A DNA stretch of 64,000 nt, taken from NCBI GenBank assembly GCA_027475525.1, contig JAMWFC010000049.1, positions 807,297 to 871,296 on the forward strand, given 5' to 3'. Below are positions 11,341 through 21,845 of the stretch, in pieces. The stretch is from Macrolepiota albuminosa. Its lineage: Eukaryota; Basidiomycota; Agaricomycetes; Agaricales; Agaricaceae. A program made the position numbers and the translations under genes. The notes beneath the pieces are model-generated. The model saw only the letters and a program-made list of their open reading frames with translations, ran no database searches and had not been told where the DNA came from. Numbering within the stretch: the stretch's first letter is position 1; each line of letters opens with the position of its first letter.

Positions 11341-11890
11341 AAGTGGTTTTTAAATGCAACACTCTACCAAGGCCTAGATAGAATGATAAAAGCGATTGAA
11401 GGAATAAAGGAGGCAGTGATGATGGTAAATAAGAAAACCCCAGCCTACGTGATGAAGATCTTTTCAGAACAATGAGGGTCTTCCTGTGGAAATGTCAACA
11501 CGATGCGTACAAGGTGGGATCATACTGGGACAAACAAACAATGAGCCAGAGGATATGCAGCCATGATGGTAAAGTAAAGTAGACTCTCTGGATCACATTA
11601 TCACCGAATGCTCCCGTGTTAGTCAGGAGATTGTATGGGAAGAAGCGAGAAACGTATGGAGAAGAAGAACAAGGGAAACGTGGCCAGAGCGGAATTTATC
11701 CACCGTACTAGGCAGCCCTCCGATGAAGATTACGGACGCTGAGAGAAGACTCTCCCTAGGTCTGACCCGGGTACACAAAATACTGAACCTAGAAGCGACC
11801 TATTTTATATGGACACTATAATTAACAGAGTAATAAGAAAAGATGAAGATGATAGTCCACATTCACCATTAGAAATAATTAACAAATGGA
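11341..11890 (+). pseudogene. Relic of a LINE-type zinc-binding C-terminus after RNase H
   Basis: Across frames one can read YQGLDRMIKAIEGIKEA, then RVFLWKCQHDAYKVGSYW, then TLDHIITECSRVSQEIVWEEA and ERRLSLGLTRVHKILNLEA. This pattern (FLWK..HDAYKVG.YW ... LDHI..EC) is that of the C-terminal domain following RNase H in fungal non-LTR reverse transcriptases, as I recall the family. The frame is broken by stops (TGA before GSSC, TAG before TLDH) and shifts. No upstream reverse transcriptase remains, so this is a fragment. Confidence 0.55.
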
Positions 11891-12035
11891 ATAAGACTCT
11901 TCAAAATCACCTCCCTTCTCTAGTAGAAAAACCTGATTTGAACCCCAGGTGAGCAGCACAGTGGGCAAGAGGGCCTTGCCAAGGACGTAGGCCATTAAGC
12001 CACTTGAAATGCTACTCAAAAAAAAAAACTCACCC

Positions 12036-12300
12036 CATTTTTGAAATGGAAATTGAATTTCCAACTAAACCCCACACACATGATTATATAAGTGTTTGTC
12101 TGGACAAAGGATTATATAAGCAGCCGTCCAGACGAACGCTTATATAATCATGTGTGGGGTTTAGTTGGGAATTTAGTTTTTGTTTCTATTTCAAAAATGG
12201 ACAAAGAATTATATAAGCAGTCATCCAGACAAATGCTTATATAATTGTGTGTTGGGGTTTAGTTGGGAATTTAATTTTTATTTCTATTTCAAAAATGGAG
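12036..12300. repeat. MITE-like palindrome with a duplicated right arm
   Basis: The left arm starts CCATTTTTGAAATGG (about 12,036) and runs through CAACTAAACCCCACACACATG to TGTTTGTCTGGAC. The right arm is its inverted copy (GTCCAGACGAACGCTTATAT, then GTGTGGGGTTTAGTTGGG to CAAAAATGG at 12,200). A second, slightly diverged right arm follows directly and ends near 12,299. The whole could fold as a long hairpin. No coding capacity is seen. Confidence 0.6.
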
Positions 12301-12945
12301 TGTTCGTCTAGACAAAGGATTATATAATTGGTTGTCAAACTTAATCGGTGTATAGATGACTGAGATGATTGAGGTATTCCTGATCTCCAGAAGATCTGAT
12401 TCTAACAACATGTTCCTCAATTGTATAGTTTATTCTAATCCGTCCATCCATCCACTCCGTCCCCCCCTTGTGACAACTACTCAACCTGGTTGCCTACGTG
12501 ACATACACGTACTGCAATCTATTCTGATTTCTGATTCTTTGACAACTCCACACTTATATTATTTTGTATGTGAATCCTACTTGTGATATACTATTCCACC
12601 CCTTTAGCTAGGAGAGTCCTCTCTGAGTCGGATGTCACTAAGGCGTCATAAGGCGTTCACACTTAGGAAGATGAATTCACACTCCGCTGCTCTGTATAAA
12701 GAACTAGTCAATGAGACTGAGACGTGAAAGCCTTTGCTTTGAATTGACAGGCATGACAACTGGCTTGACCTTTTGCCACTAAGGGACTCAGCAATGAGAC
12801 TTTGTCTCACTCTAGACTAAGTCAAAAATACATTAGGTAACATTTGTTCTATGTCTTATTTGAAATATTAGGATAGCTGCGGTAAAAAATCGTATTGTCC
12901 GACTAAAAAAGGACTCTACGCTAAAGGGTGGAATACAGTTGATAA
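12301..12945. other. Spacer without a supported gene
   Basis: It begins with a further partial copy of the MITE core (GTCTAGACAAAGGATTATAT) to about 12,335. The rest is A/T-rich sequence up to the 3' end of the minus-strand gene at 12,946; nothing else recognised. Confidence 0.4.
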
Positions 12946-13835
12946 TTATACAAAGTCTGCTTTGTCTTCTACTTCTTCAATTTCAACGTATTCATCATCT
13001 ATTGGCAGATCAACCACGTCTTTAATCCACATCGGCAGCGAACGTACTGTAGCAGCACGACGATCGGCTTCTTCAGGGTCAGCAAGCAAAATAACGTCTT
13101 GAATGTTAAATGAAGTGGTGTCTCCAAAGCGGCCCTTGTAGACGCTGACTGTGAATGTAGCAATAACAGCGGACCAGTTTGCCACATCAACGTATGCATG
13201 AGGCAACGACTGATATTTTTCAAGGTTGAATTTTTGGTGTCGCCCATCATAAACTGGTACTAGAATCGTTATTCAATTATAATAAGCCATAATAGAAAAA
13301 AGTGGGTGAATTTTATGGCTTACCTGAATCTCCGTATGGTCTTACTGCATCAGACCAAGATAACTTGGTGTGGCTGCGATCACCCTTCTTTGTTGGAGAA
13401 GCAGGAGCTAGTCTTGTGGATGAACCCGGTTTGTCTAAAGAGTCGTTAGCTTTCTATATTAAGTGATGGTCATTAATTATACTGTATACCTGAACGACTC
13501 GTGCTCTTTCTCGTGAGCATTGTTGTAAGGGAGACACCATCCTGTTGCGTGATTACTGACAAATTCTCCTTGTTGGAAACCGCTCCAATAAAGGCCATTG
13601 CACGAGGAAACGTGCGATCTGAAAAGGCAACTGATATATAATGTGGGTCGCCTTCGTCAACCAGATGGCTAAACATGACCATTCCAACAAGATAAAAGAC
13701 GGAAAAGTTTCGCTTGGCTGTAGAAGATCTTTTTCGCTGGAAGACAAATCCTTGTTGGAAGTCTTGAGGGTTAGCAGCCGCGAGATTGATGACTTGAATG
13801 TTACTTGATTTAGGTACACAAACGTCCAATTCCAT
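12946..13835 (-). CDS. Hypothetical protein, three exons, 254 aa
   Basis: Exons 13835-13490, 13434-13324 and 13253-12946 join at GT..AG sites in consistent phase (346, 111, 308 nt). The start MELDVCVPKSSN is the first ATG that leaves the divergent partner room; an upstream in-frame ATG at 13,907 is possible. The middle exon is Ser/Lys/Thr-rich (SPTKKGDRSHTKLSWSD). The last exon reads as a compact alpha/beta segment (HAYVDVANWSAVIATFTVSV, then FNIQDVILLADPEEAD) with a very acidic tail (EYVEIEEVEDKAD). I do not recognise the family. The divergent HTH gene starts 84 bp away, so the two probably share a promoter region. Confidence 0.6.
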
Positions 13836-13919
13836 AAGACGAGTGTTGCGGCCTGTTTGGTTGACGTGGTATATTATATTATTTAGTCCAGAACACTTTC
13901 TTCTCACTCTCTACGATCC

Positions 13920-14690
13920 ATGGCTCCTCACAAGTAAGCTTTGTTTGATCCCTGCTAGTCCTTCTGCAACATTTCTGGCTAACATTGCCAGAGTTACCGC
14001 CAGTCGCATGAATCGAGAGGATCGGTCTATGATTCAGATCATGTACAATCGTGGTGTCAAAATATCACATATTGCGCAACATATCAACGTCAGAGAAACT
14101 ACAGTCTCTAACTGTTGGGAGACATTCCACTAAGCCACAGTGGCTTAGTGGAATGTCTCCCAACATAAAGTAAACCCGACCCATCCGGTCGGTGGATACC
14201 CCCCTCTGTCCTAGGAATGCCAGGCTCGGTAGCCACGTGCTAGTGATGTTTCTCCCAACCCTTATCAAATTTGGGCTCAAAGGCTTCATGCCAGGATATT
14301 GCCCCTATCAGGGATCGATCCGCCGCCTTCTGGGTCGGTCGGGTTTACTTTATGTTGGGAGACATTCCACTAAGCCACTGTGGCTTAGTGGAATGTCTCC
14401 CAACATCTGGGTCGGTCGGGTTTACTTTATGTTGGGAGACATTCCACTAAGCCACTGTGGCTTAGTGGAATGTCTCCCAACACCCAACCCTTATCAAATT
14501 CGGGCTCAAAGGCTTCATGCCAGGATATTGCCCCTATCAGGGATCGATCCGCCGCCTTCTGGGTCGGTCGGGTTTACTTTATGTTGGGAGACATTCCACT
14601 AAGCCACTGTGGCTTAGTGGAATGTCTCCCAACACTAACGTCCTCGAGGACATCACTGGAAGGGACGATCAAGGATACGACTTCGGCGAA
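13920..14690 (+). pseudogene. HTH-domain protein gene interrupted by a 522-bp insertion
   Basis: Exon 1 is ATGGCTCCTCACAA (13,920-13,933), then a GTAAGC..CCAG intron, then exon 2 from 13,992 encoding MNREDRSMIQIMYNRGVKI and SHIAQHINVRETTVSN, a helix-turn-helix signature of the kind seen in small fungal DNA-binding proteins and transposase N-termini. The exon is cut at 14,112 by an insertion (14,113-14,634) flanked by CTAAC; removing insertion plus one duplication rejoins TTVSN to VLEDITGRDDQGYD in frame. Exon 2 ends at a GTATGT donor (14,691). Later exons were not identified with confidence. As it stands the gene is disrupted unless the insert is spliced out. Confidence 0.6.
14113..14634. mobile_element. 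522-bp element built of four 53-bp perfect palindromes
   Basis: Four copies of a 53-bp inverted repeat lie at 14,113-14,165, 14,353-14,405, 14,430-14,482 and 14,582-14,634. Each starts TGTTGGGAGACATTCCACTA and ends with its reverse complement (..CTCCCAACA), with one unpaired central base (A in the first, T in the others). The outer two copies are the ends of the insert and are flanked by the 5-bp duplication CTAAC (14,108-14,112 and 14,635-14,639). Spacers of 187, 24 and 99 bp share GGTCGGTCGGGTTTACTTTA next to the palindromes, and two share a longer TTATCAAATT..TGGGTCGG block. TG..CA ends and 5-bp duplication fit a tiny LTR-type (TRIM-like) element; an unknown DNA element is the alternative. 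No ORF. Confidence 0.7.
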
Positions 14691-15149
14691 GTATGTCCAG
14701 CCTTCACGAAGAAAATTATTCTGCAAGAAGATGTACATGCGTTTCCATTATACGTTTGAATTTTCATCTGGTAATACTCCTCGTAGAAGGTGTCATGAAT
14801 CTCACAGACCGAATTGTTGCGGTCATCATTTTCCGTATCTGCTAAGAAATCAATCGAGCGATGCCCTCCTCTACAATCTCCAGTCAGTCGACTGCTCGCC
14901 AAGGTCATTGATTAGTCTGGCTAATAACGTTCCTGGTTTGAGCGCTCGCCTCCTCGCTGCAAGATGGAATACAAACGTCATACTTCCCTCCCCGTGCCAA
15001 TTAAAATTTCCAAGTCATCGGAACTTCCGGCGCCAATGGAATCTGTACGATACTTTTGATTCTTCGAGTGCATCGTTGATTCAACTTGTGAATGACAGAG
15101 ATCGACTATGATTGATGCTGACATCGCTACTCTCCCAATCTTCTCGTTC

Positions 15150-16651
15150 GAAAAACGAAATTCGAGGAGGATGAACGCTTCTACGCCATCTTTCCCGAGG
15201 CTCGTCAAGCTGCGATTGACGACTGGATTTCCGAGCGATTCCCTTTTGCACCATGGGCAGAACTCGAAGTCGCTCAATACGAAAGCTCGAATGATCCCAC
15301 ATACATTCAAATCGAGTCATGCGCTCCAAATCCTATGACTCCAACTGCTCCTTTCACGACCTGTGGTGCACTCACTGCCCCTTCCGCGCCTCCTCACAAA
15401 GCATCCCAGATATCAGCAGTACCCAAGTCCTCGACACCCCCCATGCCGGTTGGCCACTATGATCATAGTGGTAGCATGAGTCATGATGTTCACCGTAGTC
15501 CGGCTAGTGTTCTTACGGCTGATACTACACTCTTCAAGGACGAGGAACATTTTCGTGTCGACCAGGAGGCCTCTCCAGTAAGTCGACAGTTGTCGTTGAT
15601 TTTTCAGATACTGATACTTAACTAGGTTATTGGTAGGGCACAAGCACCGGTGCCGACGCCGCATGAGGACGATATTTTGCGTACCCTCGAGCTCCTGGCA
15701 CTGGCACGACGATCAGGGAAGGTCCAGAAGGTGCAGGTTCATATGTCCCCAAGAAAACGAATTTCGAAAAATTCCTACCCATCGAAATCCTCGACTTCAT
15801 CGCGCTCCATTATCGACTCGCCGCCCTCTTCACCGGCATCTTCTCACTCTCCTGCTACGCCCAAGGTTGTCCCTTCCAACGCACCCGCCGTCCACCTGCA
15901 TTTCACTGGCGACTGAGGAAGACGCGATCACCACTGCCGAATACATTAATTCCGTCGGCAAGACACCATCACTGTCGATCTCAGTTCCTACGCTGCCGTT
16001 ACTGCCGATTGAGCCACACATTAATGTGAACCTCATATCTATCCCTCGCCGCCACCGCTATTCCCACCGCCAGCGTTTTCATCCTTACATACCGTCGCCT
16101 CCCCGTGCTCACTCTCATACTCGTTCTCATTCTCAGTCGCCTTCCCGCGAGCGTTCGAAAAACGCGTCGCCACCGGACAAGCGGCTGCACATGTTGAGAG
16201 ACAAAAATGGCAAGCAGATCATGGCTTGCCATTTTTGTCGAGGCCGGAAGAGCGTGTGCGTGCCGCCACCGAAGGGAAGTAATGATCCCACTTGCAAGTA
16301 AGTGTATTGTGACTCTACTGGTGTGCTTGATCTGTTTTTACTCATTTACTCATCAGTCAGTGTGCGCGTCGTGGGCTGGATTGTCAATATCCGACTATTA
16401 ACCGACGTGGAATGCGCAAGAAGAAGTCTGTCGTTGATGCTCATGACGTAGCATCTGAAGCTTCTTCTCCATCGAGTAATATCACGCCGAGAATGGCCGC
16501 TCTTGAACATGTGAAGATTAGCAAGGGTGTTGCGATGTCGGATTACTCAGACAAGTCGGGATCTGATTGGGACGGCAACAACTCATATGTTCCTGCCCGG
16601 TTTCAAACGTCTATGGTCTTTTTCAATCTTCGTTCGAAGCTCGTGTTCTAA
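15150..16651 (+). CDS. Protein with C-terminal Zn2Cys6 cluster
   Basis: A long exon (about 15,150-15,577, ending at GTAAGT) encodes FEEDERFYAIFPEARQAAID and DDWISERFPFAPWAELEVAQ. The next exon from 15,626 encodes a Ser/Pro-rich linker (PRKRISKNSYPSKSSTSS). After one frame change near 15,890-15,920 it continues TAEYINSVGKTPSLSISVPT to PPDKRLHMLRDKNGKQIMAC. The cluster CHFCRGRKSVC plus CNQCARRGLDC (C-x2-C-x6-C-x11-C-x2-C-x6-C) spans a GTAAGT..CAG intron at about 16,300-16,370, followed by a basic RRGMRKKK. This is the fungal binuclear zinc cluster; such proteins bind DNA in the nucleus. Placement near the C-terminus is less common. The 5' end is not defined and the frame change may be an unseen intron or an error. 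Confidence 0.6.
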
Positions 16652-17165
16652 TGTCTTGTGTGATCAAGTTAAACTTCATCTGATCTCTCATCGCTACCTC
16701 AACGTGCTATCTTTAATTGCTGTCCCCTTGCTTTGCTTTCTGTCTACTACTCTCTGTAGATATTGTCCTTAATCTCGGTACCTAGTTCCCCCTAATTGTT
16801 ATGTAAACTGTCTTGCTTGGGATTCAATGTACATAGTCTTCTGGAGTGTCTCTTCTGGTTGGCAATCATACAAGAGGCGAGCAAACTTCTCAGGAATGTT
16901 ACCTCGCTGCCGAAATGATTAAAATCGAGTTCCACTCTCTTGCTTCTAGCCATATGAATGGTTACGGGATCATTCTCTTGGAGCCTCAAGGTTATCGTTA
17001 ATCAGATTCGTTTTTTTTTTTCAAAAAAATTTACCGTTGTATCGTCATCCTACGACGCTATTTCGAGCCAAGGCGCCTTCCCCGAAATGCGGAAACAAAC
17101 TTCGTGTCCCACTAGACAGAAAAGTACCAAAGATTAAGTAGACGTATAGAAAGACTCAGATCTTT
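16652..17165. other. Spacer
   Basis: No supported gene. It contains a T11/A7 run near 17,010 and ends where the 3' end of the LINE begins (minus-strand CCGGTGGCTCATAAAAGATC). Confidence 0.4.
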
Positions 17166-18306
17166 TATGAGCCACCGGCCGTGCGTTCAAACACATGGAT
17201 CCAATTTTTCCGACCCGCTCTCGGTGGAATCCCGGCTTGTGACCAGCATCTGACAATTTCTGTATGACACGTCGCGTACTCCTCCTGGTGTGACATGTGT
17301 GTGTGGGGGGGGGGATTCTGCAGTGTCATGATTAGTGGTGAGGCCTGGTGGGCCTGGTCAATTCTTGTGTCTACCTGTTGTGTGCGCGTACACAAGTCGC
17401 CGTGACTACTCATGGTGTGCGTTCCCAGCTTGGCCTTCTCATTGCTGCTGGATTGTGTCCTTACATTCTCTGCCCTCCTGACCTCTACTGCCTCCACCTC
17501 CACCTCCCCTTGCCCAATCCCTCCTCCTGCCTTCTCTAATCTCGTACCTCCTCAACCAACTCAGGAGGTTCCCCTCCCTCCCCTTTCATCCGCCTCCACC
17601 AACTCTCTTCCTTGTTTTCTTCATCATTGATTGCAGGTGTTGTTTTTTGGTATCTTCTTCTTCCTGTCTTTGAGAATGCTCCTGTCTTCTCCAGGAACTT
17701 AGCCATGGATTTGAGTCTCTCCTTCATGCCCAGCAGCTCCCCCAGTTCCAACTGTTCATCAGCTTCCCTTAGTATGTATTGGTATTCCTCATATCTTGGG
17801 CATGCTTGTATTATATGTTCCCACATTTGGAACCATTCTCCGCAAGGGCATCCTACTGGTTTGTTAGGTACAAACTTAGCGTAGTACTCACTTATGAATG
17901 CATGCTTCGTTTGACACTGTGTGAGCCTTCCAAACACCTCTCTGAGTGTGTGGACTACGTGTTCTCTTGGCTTCCATCTAGGGCACAACCTGTTGGCAAC
18001 GGTGAAGCCTCCTGTAGGTGGTGCTCTCTGCCATTCTTCCTTCCATCTCATGAGAGCATCTTCTTTTGTCCTCCTCTTTGCGTTGGTCATTGTCGTGAAA
18101 TCCTGCACCCATAATTTTGTCCCCATCTTTGCCTCTTCATATGCGTGTTTTTTGCCCACTACATCCTTATGTCCTAGGCACCACTCCACGCTGAGTGTCC
18201 ATTTGTTGTCACCCTGCAGGAATTTGTCCACCTCGTGAGTGGTCCTGATCATCTATCTCTGGCCCGGTGCTGGCTTCGGTCTGTACACCAACGTCACCGC
18301 TGCTGT
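17166..18306 (-). mobile_element. LINE 3' part (RNase H end and C-terminal domain)
   Basis: Minus-strand non-LTR retrotransposon. The segment starts at the insertion site of chromovirus D inside RNase H: the reading TAAVTLVYRPKPAPGQ continues, after a TAG near 18,254, with EVDKFLQGDNKWTLSVEWCL and GHKDVVGKKHAYEEAKMG, the last RNase H motif. Next come a zinc-binding type C-terminus (HAFISEYYAKFVPN, CPCGEWFQMWEHIIQACPRY) and a stop at 17,536, then a 3' UTR to about 17,166. The 5' half is at 29,408-30,330. It looks Tad/I-like in layout (RT, RNase H, cysteine/histidine C-terminus). Confidence 0.75.
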
Positions 18307-18502
18307 TGTAACGAAGTTACGGCGTTTGTGAGCTTAAGATCACACCGCACAGAATCAGACCAGTCCGGTCTATTGTCTATGTAGTGTGATACAAAAATAT
18401 ATGCTGCTTAGTAAGCAGCACATGTACAGTATTTATAGTACATAAATAATAATAATATAATATCTACTACAGTAAGTAAAGCTATGTGGCCAACGCCACA
18501 CA
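18307..18502 (-). repeat. 3' LTR of chromovirus D
   Basis: On the minus strand it follows the purine run GATTGGGGGG and reads TGTGTGGCGTTGGCC to TTCGTTACA. It is about 34 bp shorter than the 5' LTR: a TAATAA/ATATTA tract is shorter and the TAGCGTAGTCCGCTA near the start is absent. Confidence 0.85.
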
Positions 18503-18545
18503 CCCCCCAATCAGACCGAGCTACGGTCTCGAGATAAGACGACGG

Positions 18546-21500
18546 TCAGGCCATTGGTAAGTCAGGAATGGGGGCAATGGGAGAGTCCCCAGGCTCCCAG
18601 AATGGGTCGGCGGTCGCGTCGTCCATGTCGTAGTCGAGGAGTTCATCCTCAGGTGCAGGCTCATAAGAAGTGCCCGATGGCCCTGCTACTGGCAGGGAGT
18701 CGTCATAGTCCCGGAGGGGGGACAATGTAAGAGTGGGGTCAATACTCGACCCCGGAACAGGTGGTTGGGGTTCTGGAAGATCCCCAGTGTCGGACGGGTA
18801 CTGGCACGTCCAGATCTCGCGGGCATGAATGTCTTGCCCAATTAGGAGGTACATCCCCTTGGTGAATGTGTCGTCGTACGCACGACGACTGTCCTGATGC
18901 TCCAGCATCAGGCATTGGCGATCGCCAATGGTGGCCTCACGCCACCCATCCCACTGAGCAATGGACTGGGGAGTCCCGTAATGGTCGAGGCGTTGTAGCC
19001 TCTCGTCGTCAATAGCGGCCGCCTTGTTGTAGAGCCGGCTGTCGCTGAAGAAAAGGTGGGCCAGATAGGTGACCCCATAGGTGTACACATGGTCAGCCCA
19101 GCTGACCAGAATCTGGTTGTGAAGAAGGACGCGTAAAGCATCCGAGGTGGTGAATACGGAAGCTGATGCTTCTGGGATGTCGAGCCTCGAAGTTAGGGTC
19201 GTCGGTGTGGAGGGGCACAAACACTTGCCCCATAGCCGCCTTGTACTCGGCCACGGCCTCTTTGTAGAGACCTGGCCTTGCGAAAACATAGGCCAGGTAC
19301 TTGTGTACCGTGGTCTTGGAGGGGCGACTAGCGCTGAGAGCGCGTACAAGTGCAAACCCAAACAGGCTGCACCAATGAATGCGCATGGCACGGTCCATAC
19401 GTTGGACGTCCCAGGACGTCCATAGAGAAGGGCATATGAGCCCAGGTAGTCCAAAGCAAAGGGTTGCTTTGGATCAGGGGGAGTAAGGCCAACGAAGGCA
19501 ATTCTCCCTCCCTCTTTGCGGCGATAGATCCGCAAAGGTACAATCATTCGCGGGATATTCTCCCGCTCCTCTGGACTTGCAAAGGGTACCAAGATGGTCC
19601 TATAGGGGACCTCTTCGAGTAAGTGAGACATGGCTCTGTCTTGGGCAGTAGGGTGGCAGTTGAGCGCCACCCGTTTGAATTCGTTGAGCAAAAGATAGCC
19701 CAACTGACGCTGACAAATCGGCATAAACTGGTTGTTCACCAGTGTATGAAGTCTGCAGACTTCTTGAGGACTGTGGGGAAACCTGCGAGGTGACACTTGG
19801 TACATTCTTACTGTTGTGGGGTGTCGACGCGGCGTTGCCCTCTTTATCGGCCTCGAAGGACCTGGCTGCACGGGCTTCTTGCCCGACGAAGATGGTGTTG
19901 GTCACTGGCGACCAGTAGAACTAGGGAGCTAACCCCACGCCAAAGAATGAGTTTTGGCGCTCGACAGTGTGATCGTGGTAGATCACAACACCAAGCGCAT
20001 CCAGGATGCGCCCAGTTTTGTCCTCAACGAGGGCAGCTGCTCGTTTGGCACTATCCTGTGCCCAGCGGTCCATCTTGGCCCGTCAATTGCTGTTGTGCCA
20101 TACGTTGTGCCGCCGTCTTGTGCAGCACAGGGGATTCCATGCGAGCCTCTTCCGGCTCCTCATACCAATCGTCATTGGAGGGCGGGGATGGCAGCCTCTC
20201 CAGGACAGACTTGTCAGAACGTGGGTCCATTGCCCACACACACCATGGGAATCGGGCTGGCGGGCCCTCTACCAGTATTGCGGGTAGGAAGGGGATGTTA
20301 GCCCCGGGGGCCCCTTTCGGGGCATCCTCAGGGAAGTGCATGTTGACGTATGTGTGCCCTTCCGGGTTCTTACCCCGACAATCTTTTTGGGGTTGTGAGG
20401 CCTTAGCCTCAGGGGGGCGTGTATTCACGCCCCTGGAGCTCTGCTCCCCAGAGTGCGTGGTGGATACCACGGATAATAGTCGTGAAGATGCGACCTCAGA
20501 TGCGCCGCTGGCGAGGCGCTGGAGCAGGGACATCCTCATAGGGAAGGATGTCCTGTCCTAGTCCGGCCTCCCGGCCGGGAACAACAACGCTCGACTGAAT
20601 GGAGCGGGAGGGCGCGCCCTTTTGCTGGAGTCGGTGTCTCGACTCGGGGGTGTAGTCTGCCGCTTACGAGCAGCCGATAGGGCAAGAAGATCAGTTTTGT
20701 GCTGAGCGCGCATATGATACATGTCGTCCATCATCCGGCTGATGAGGACGACTGCCTCCGTGTCGCGGAGGTATGATGAGTCTGCGGGTACATTGTACCC
20801 GTTGTCTCCCAGTCGTTGGAGAAGGGTAGCCAGGACTAAGTCCTGGTTGAGACTGGGCTCGACGGCCCGTGCTTTTCCTTTGTTGCATCGAGGACGCGAC
20901 TCTTCTTCCGAGCTGGGCTCGGATTGATGCGGCATCTCGAGCTGCTGTAACAAGGAGAGCTTGGCCAGGCTCTCCGTCAGCGCATCAGCCGATGAACTGA
21001 TGCTTGGTTCTGTATTGAGAGTTTCTGTACTCTCAATGGCCGCGGAGGCCTGCACGAGAGACGCTTGGCATCCCTCTAGGTTGTCGCCTTGTACTGTGGT
21101 CGACAGGGAAATAGCCCTGCCTCCCTTGGCTGCTGCCTCATACGAGGCATTGTACTGGGGCATTGCACCTCATGCCCCCATCCAAGCCGGGGGGTACGGC
21201 ATCATTACGGGCACACCACCCATGCCAGGGTAGTGCGCCGGGGCGGTAAACTGGGGCAAAGGGTGTGCACCCATAGCCCCTCTCGCCATAGCGGGGGCAA
21301 ACTGCCCCCATCCTGGCGCTGCTTGGGGGCTGACTAGCCCCCCGTAGGCCTGTTGCTGAGACTGGCCCTCTGCGTGATGTGGCGCATAAGCGCCCGCTAC
21401 TGGTTGTTGGGGCTGATAGCCGCCCACAGGTACGTTCTGGGGCATGAAGTTGCCCTGCATGGGTTGGTGTGGCGGATAGCCACTGATCATCAGCTGCTGT

Positions 21501-21686
21501 GGCGAGTACGCCGCTGGTTGTTGCTGCTGCTGTGGAAAGCCCACAGGCTGTTGCGATTGTCCCCACTGGGGCACATTTTGGGTCAGTGGGGGACATCTGC
21601 CCCCCCCCTTCAGCCAACGGTAAGACCGACGGCGCACTCTCAAACTGCTGCTGCTGCTCAACGGGGTCCACGGGCATCTTGTCCAT
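18546..21686 (-). pseudogene. Extra ORF of chromovirus D, 3' of the chromodomain
   Basis: Begins MDKMPVDPVEQQQQFESAPS 160 bp after the pol stop, on the pol strand. After a frame change at a G-run (about 21,600) it reads as a Pro/Gln/Gly-rich region (PVGFPQQQQQPAAYSPQQLM), a helical segment (VVLISRMMDDMYHMRAQHKT), a long middle, then PRRFPHSPQEVCRLHTLVNN and LLNEFKRVALNCHPTAQDRA. Further on come FARPGLYKEAVAEYKAAM, HNQILVSWADHVYTYGVTYL and an acidic Pro-rich tail ending at 18,546. Chromovirus E has a matching ORF at 40,266-42,853 with the same order. No signal peptide or membrane segment is evident, so an envelope role is not supported. At least three frame changes and a CGA-type TGA (near 21,170) make this copy defective. 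Function unknown. Confidence 0.75.
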
Positions 21687-21845
21687 GGTTGAGGAAAGAA
21701 GGCGAAAAAGAAATTTCGCTTTTTAAGGCGTGTTTCAGCCACAGCTGCTGACCAACTCAGCCAAGCTGCGATTGGCACTGCCGATCAACTTAAGCGCCAG
21801 CACGCTTACTCAATTGATGTGCCGCGATCAGCACTGCCGATCAAA

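Noticed and set aside
14113..14634. CRISPR-like look of repeated 53-bp units
   Set aside because: Units are palindromes with unequal spacers that share sequence, in a eukaryotic genome, and the insert has a target duplication.
17300..17320. G-run and TG-rich tract as a telomere-like repeat
   Set aside because: A single short run in the 3' part of the LINE with no repeated unit.
18546..21686. Interpretation as a retroviral envelope gene
   Set aside because: Position fits, but there is no signal peptide, transmembrane segment or furin-like site; the chain is Pro/Gln-rich and soluble in character.
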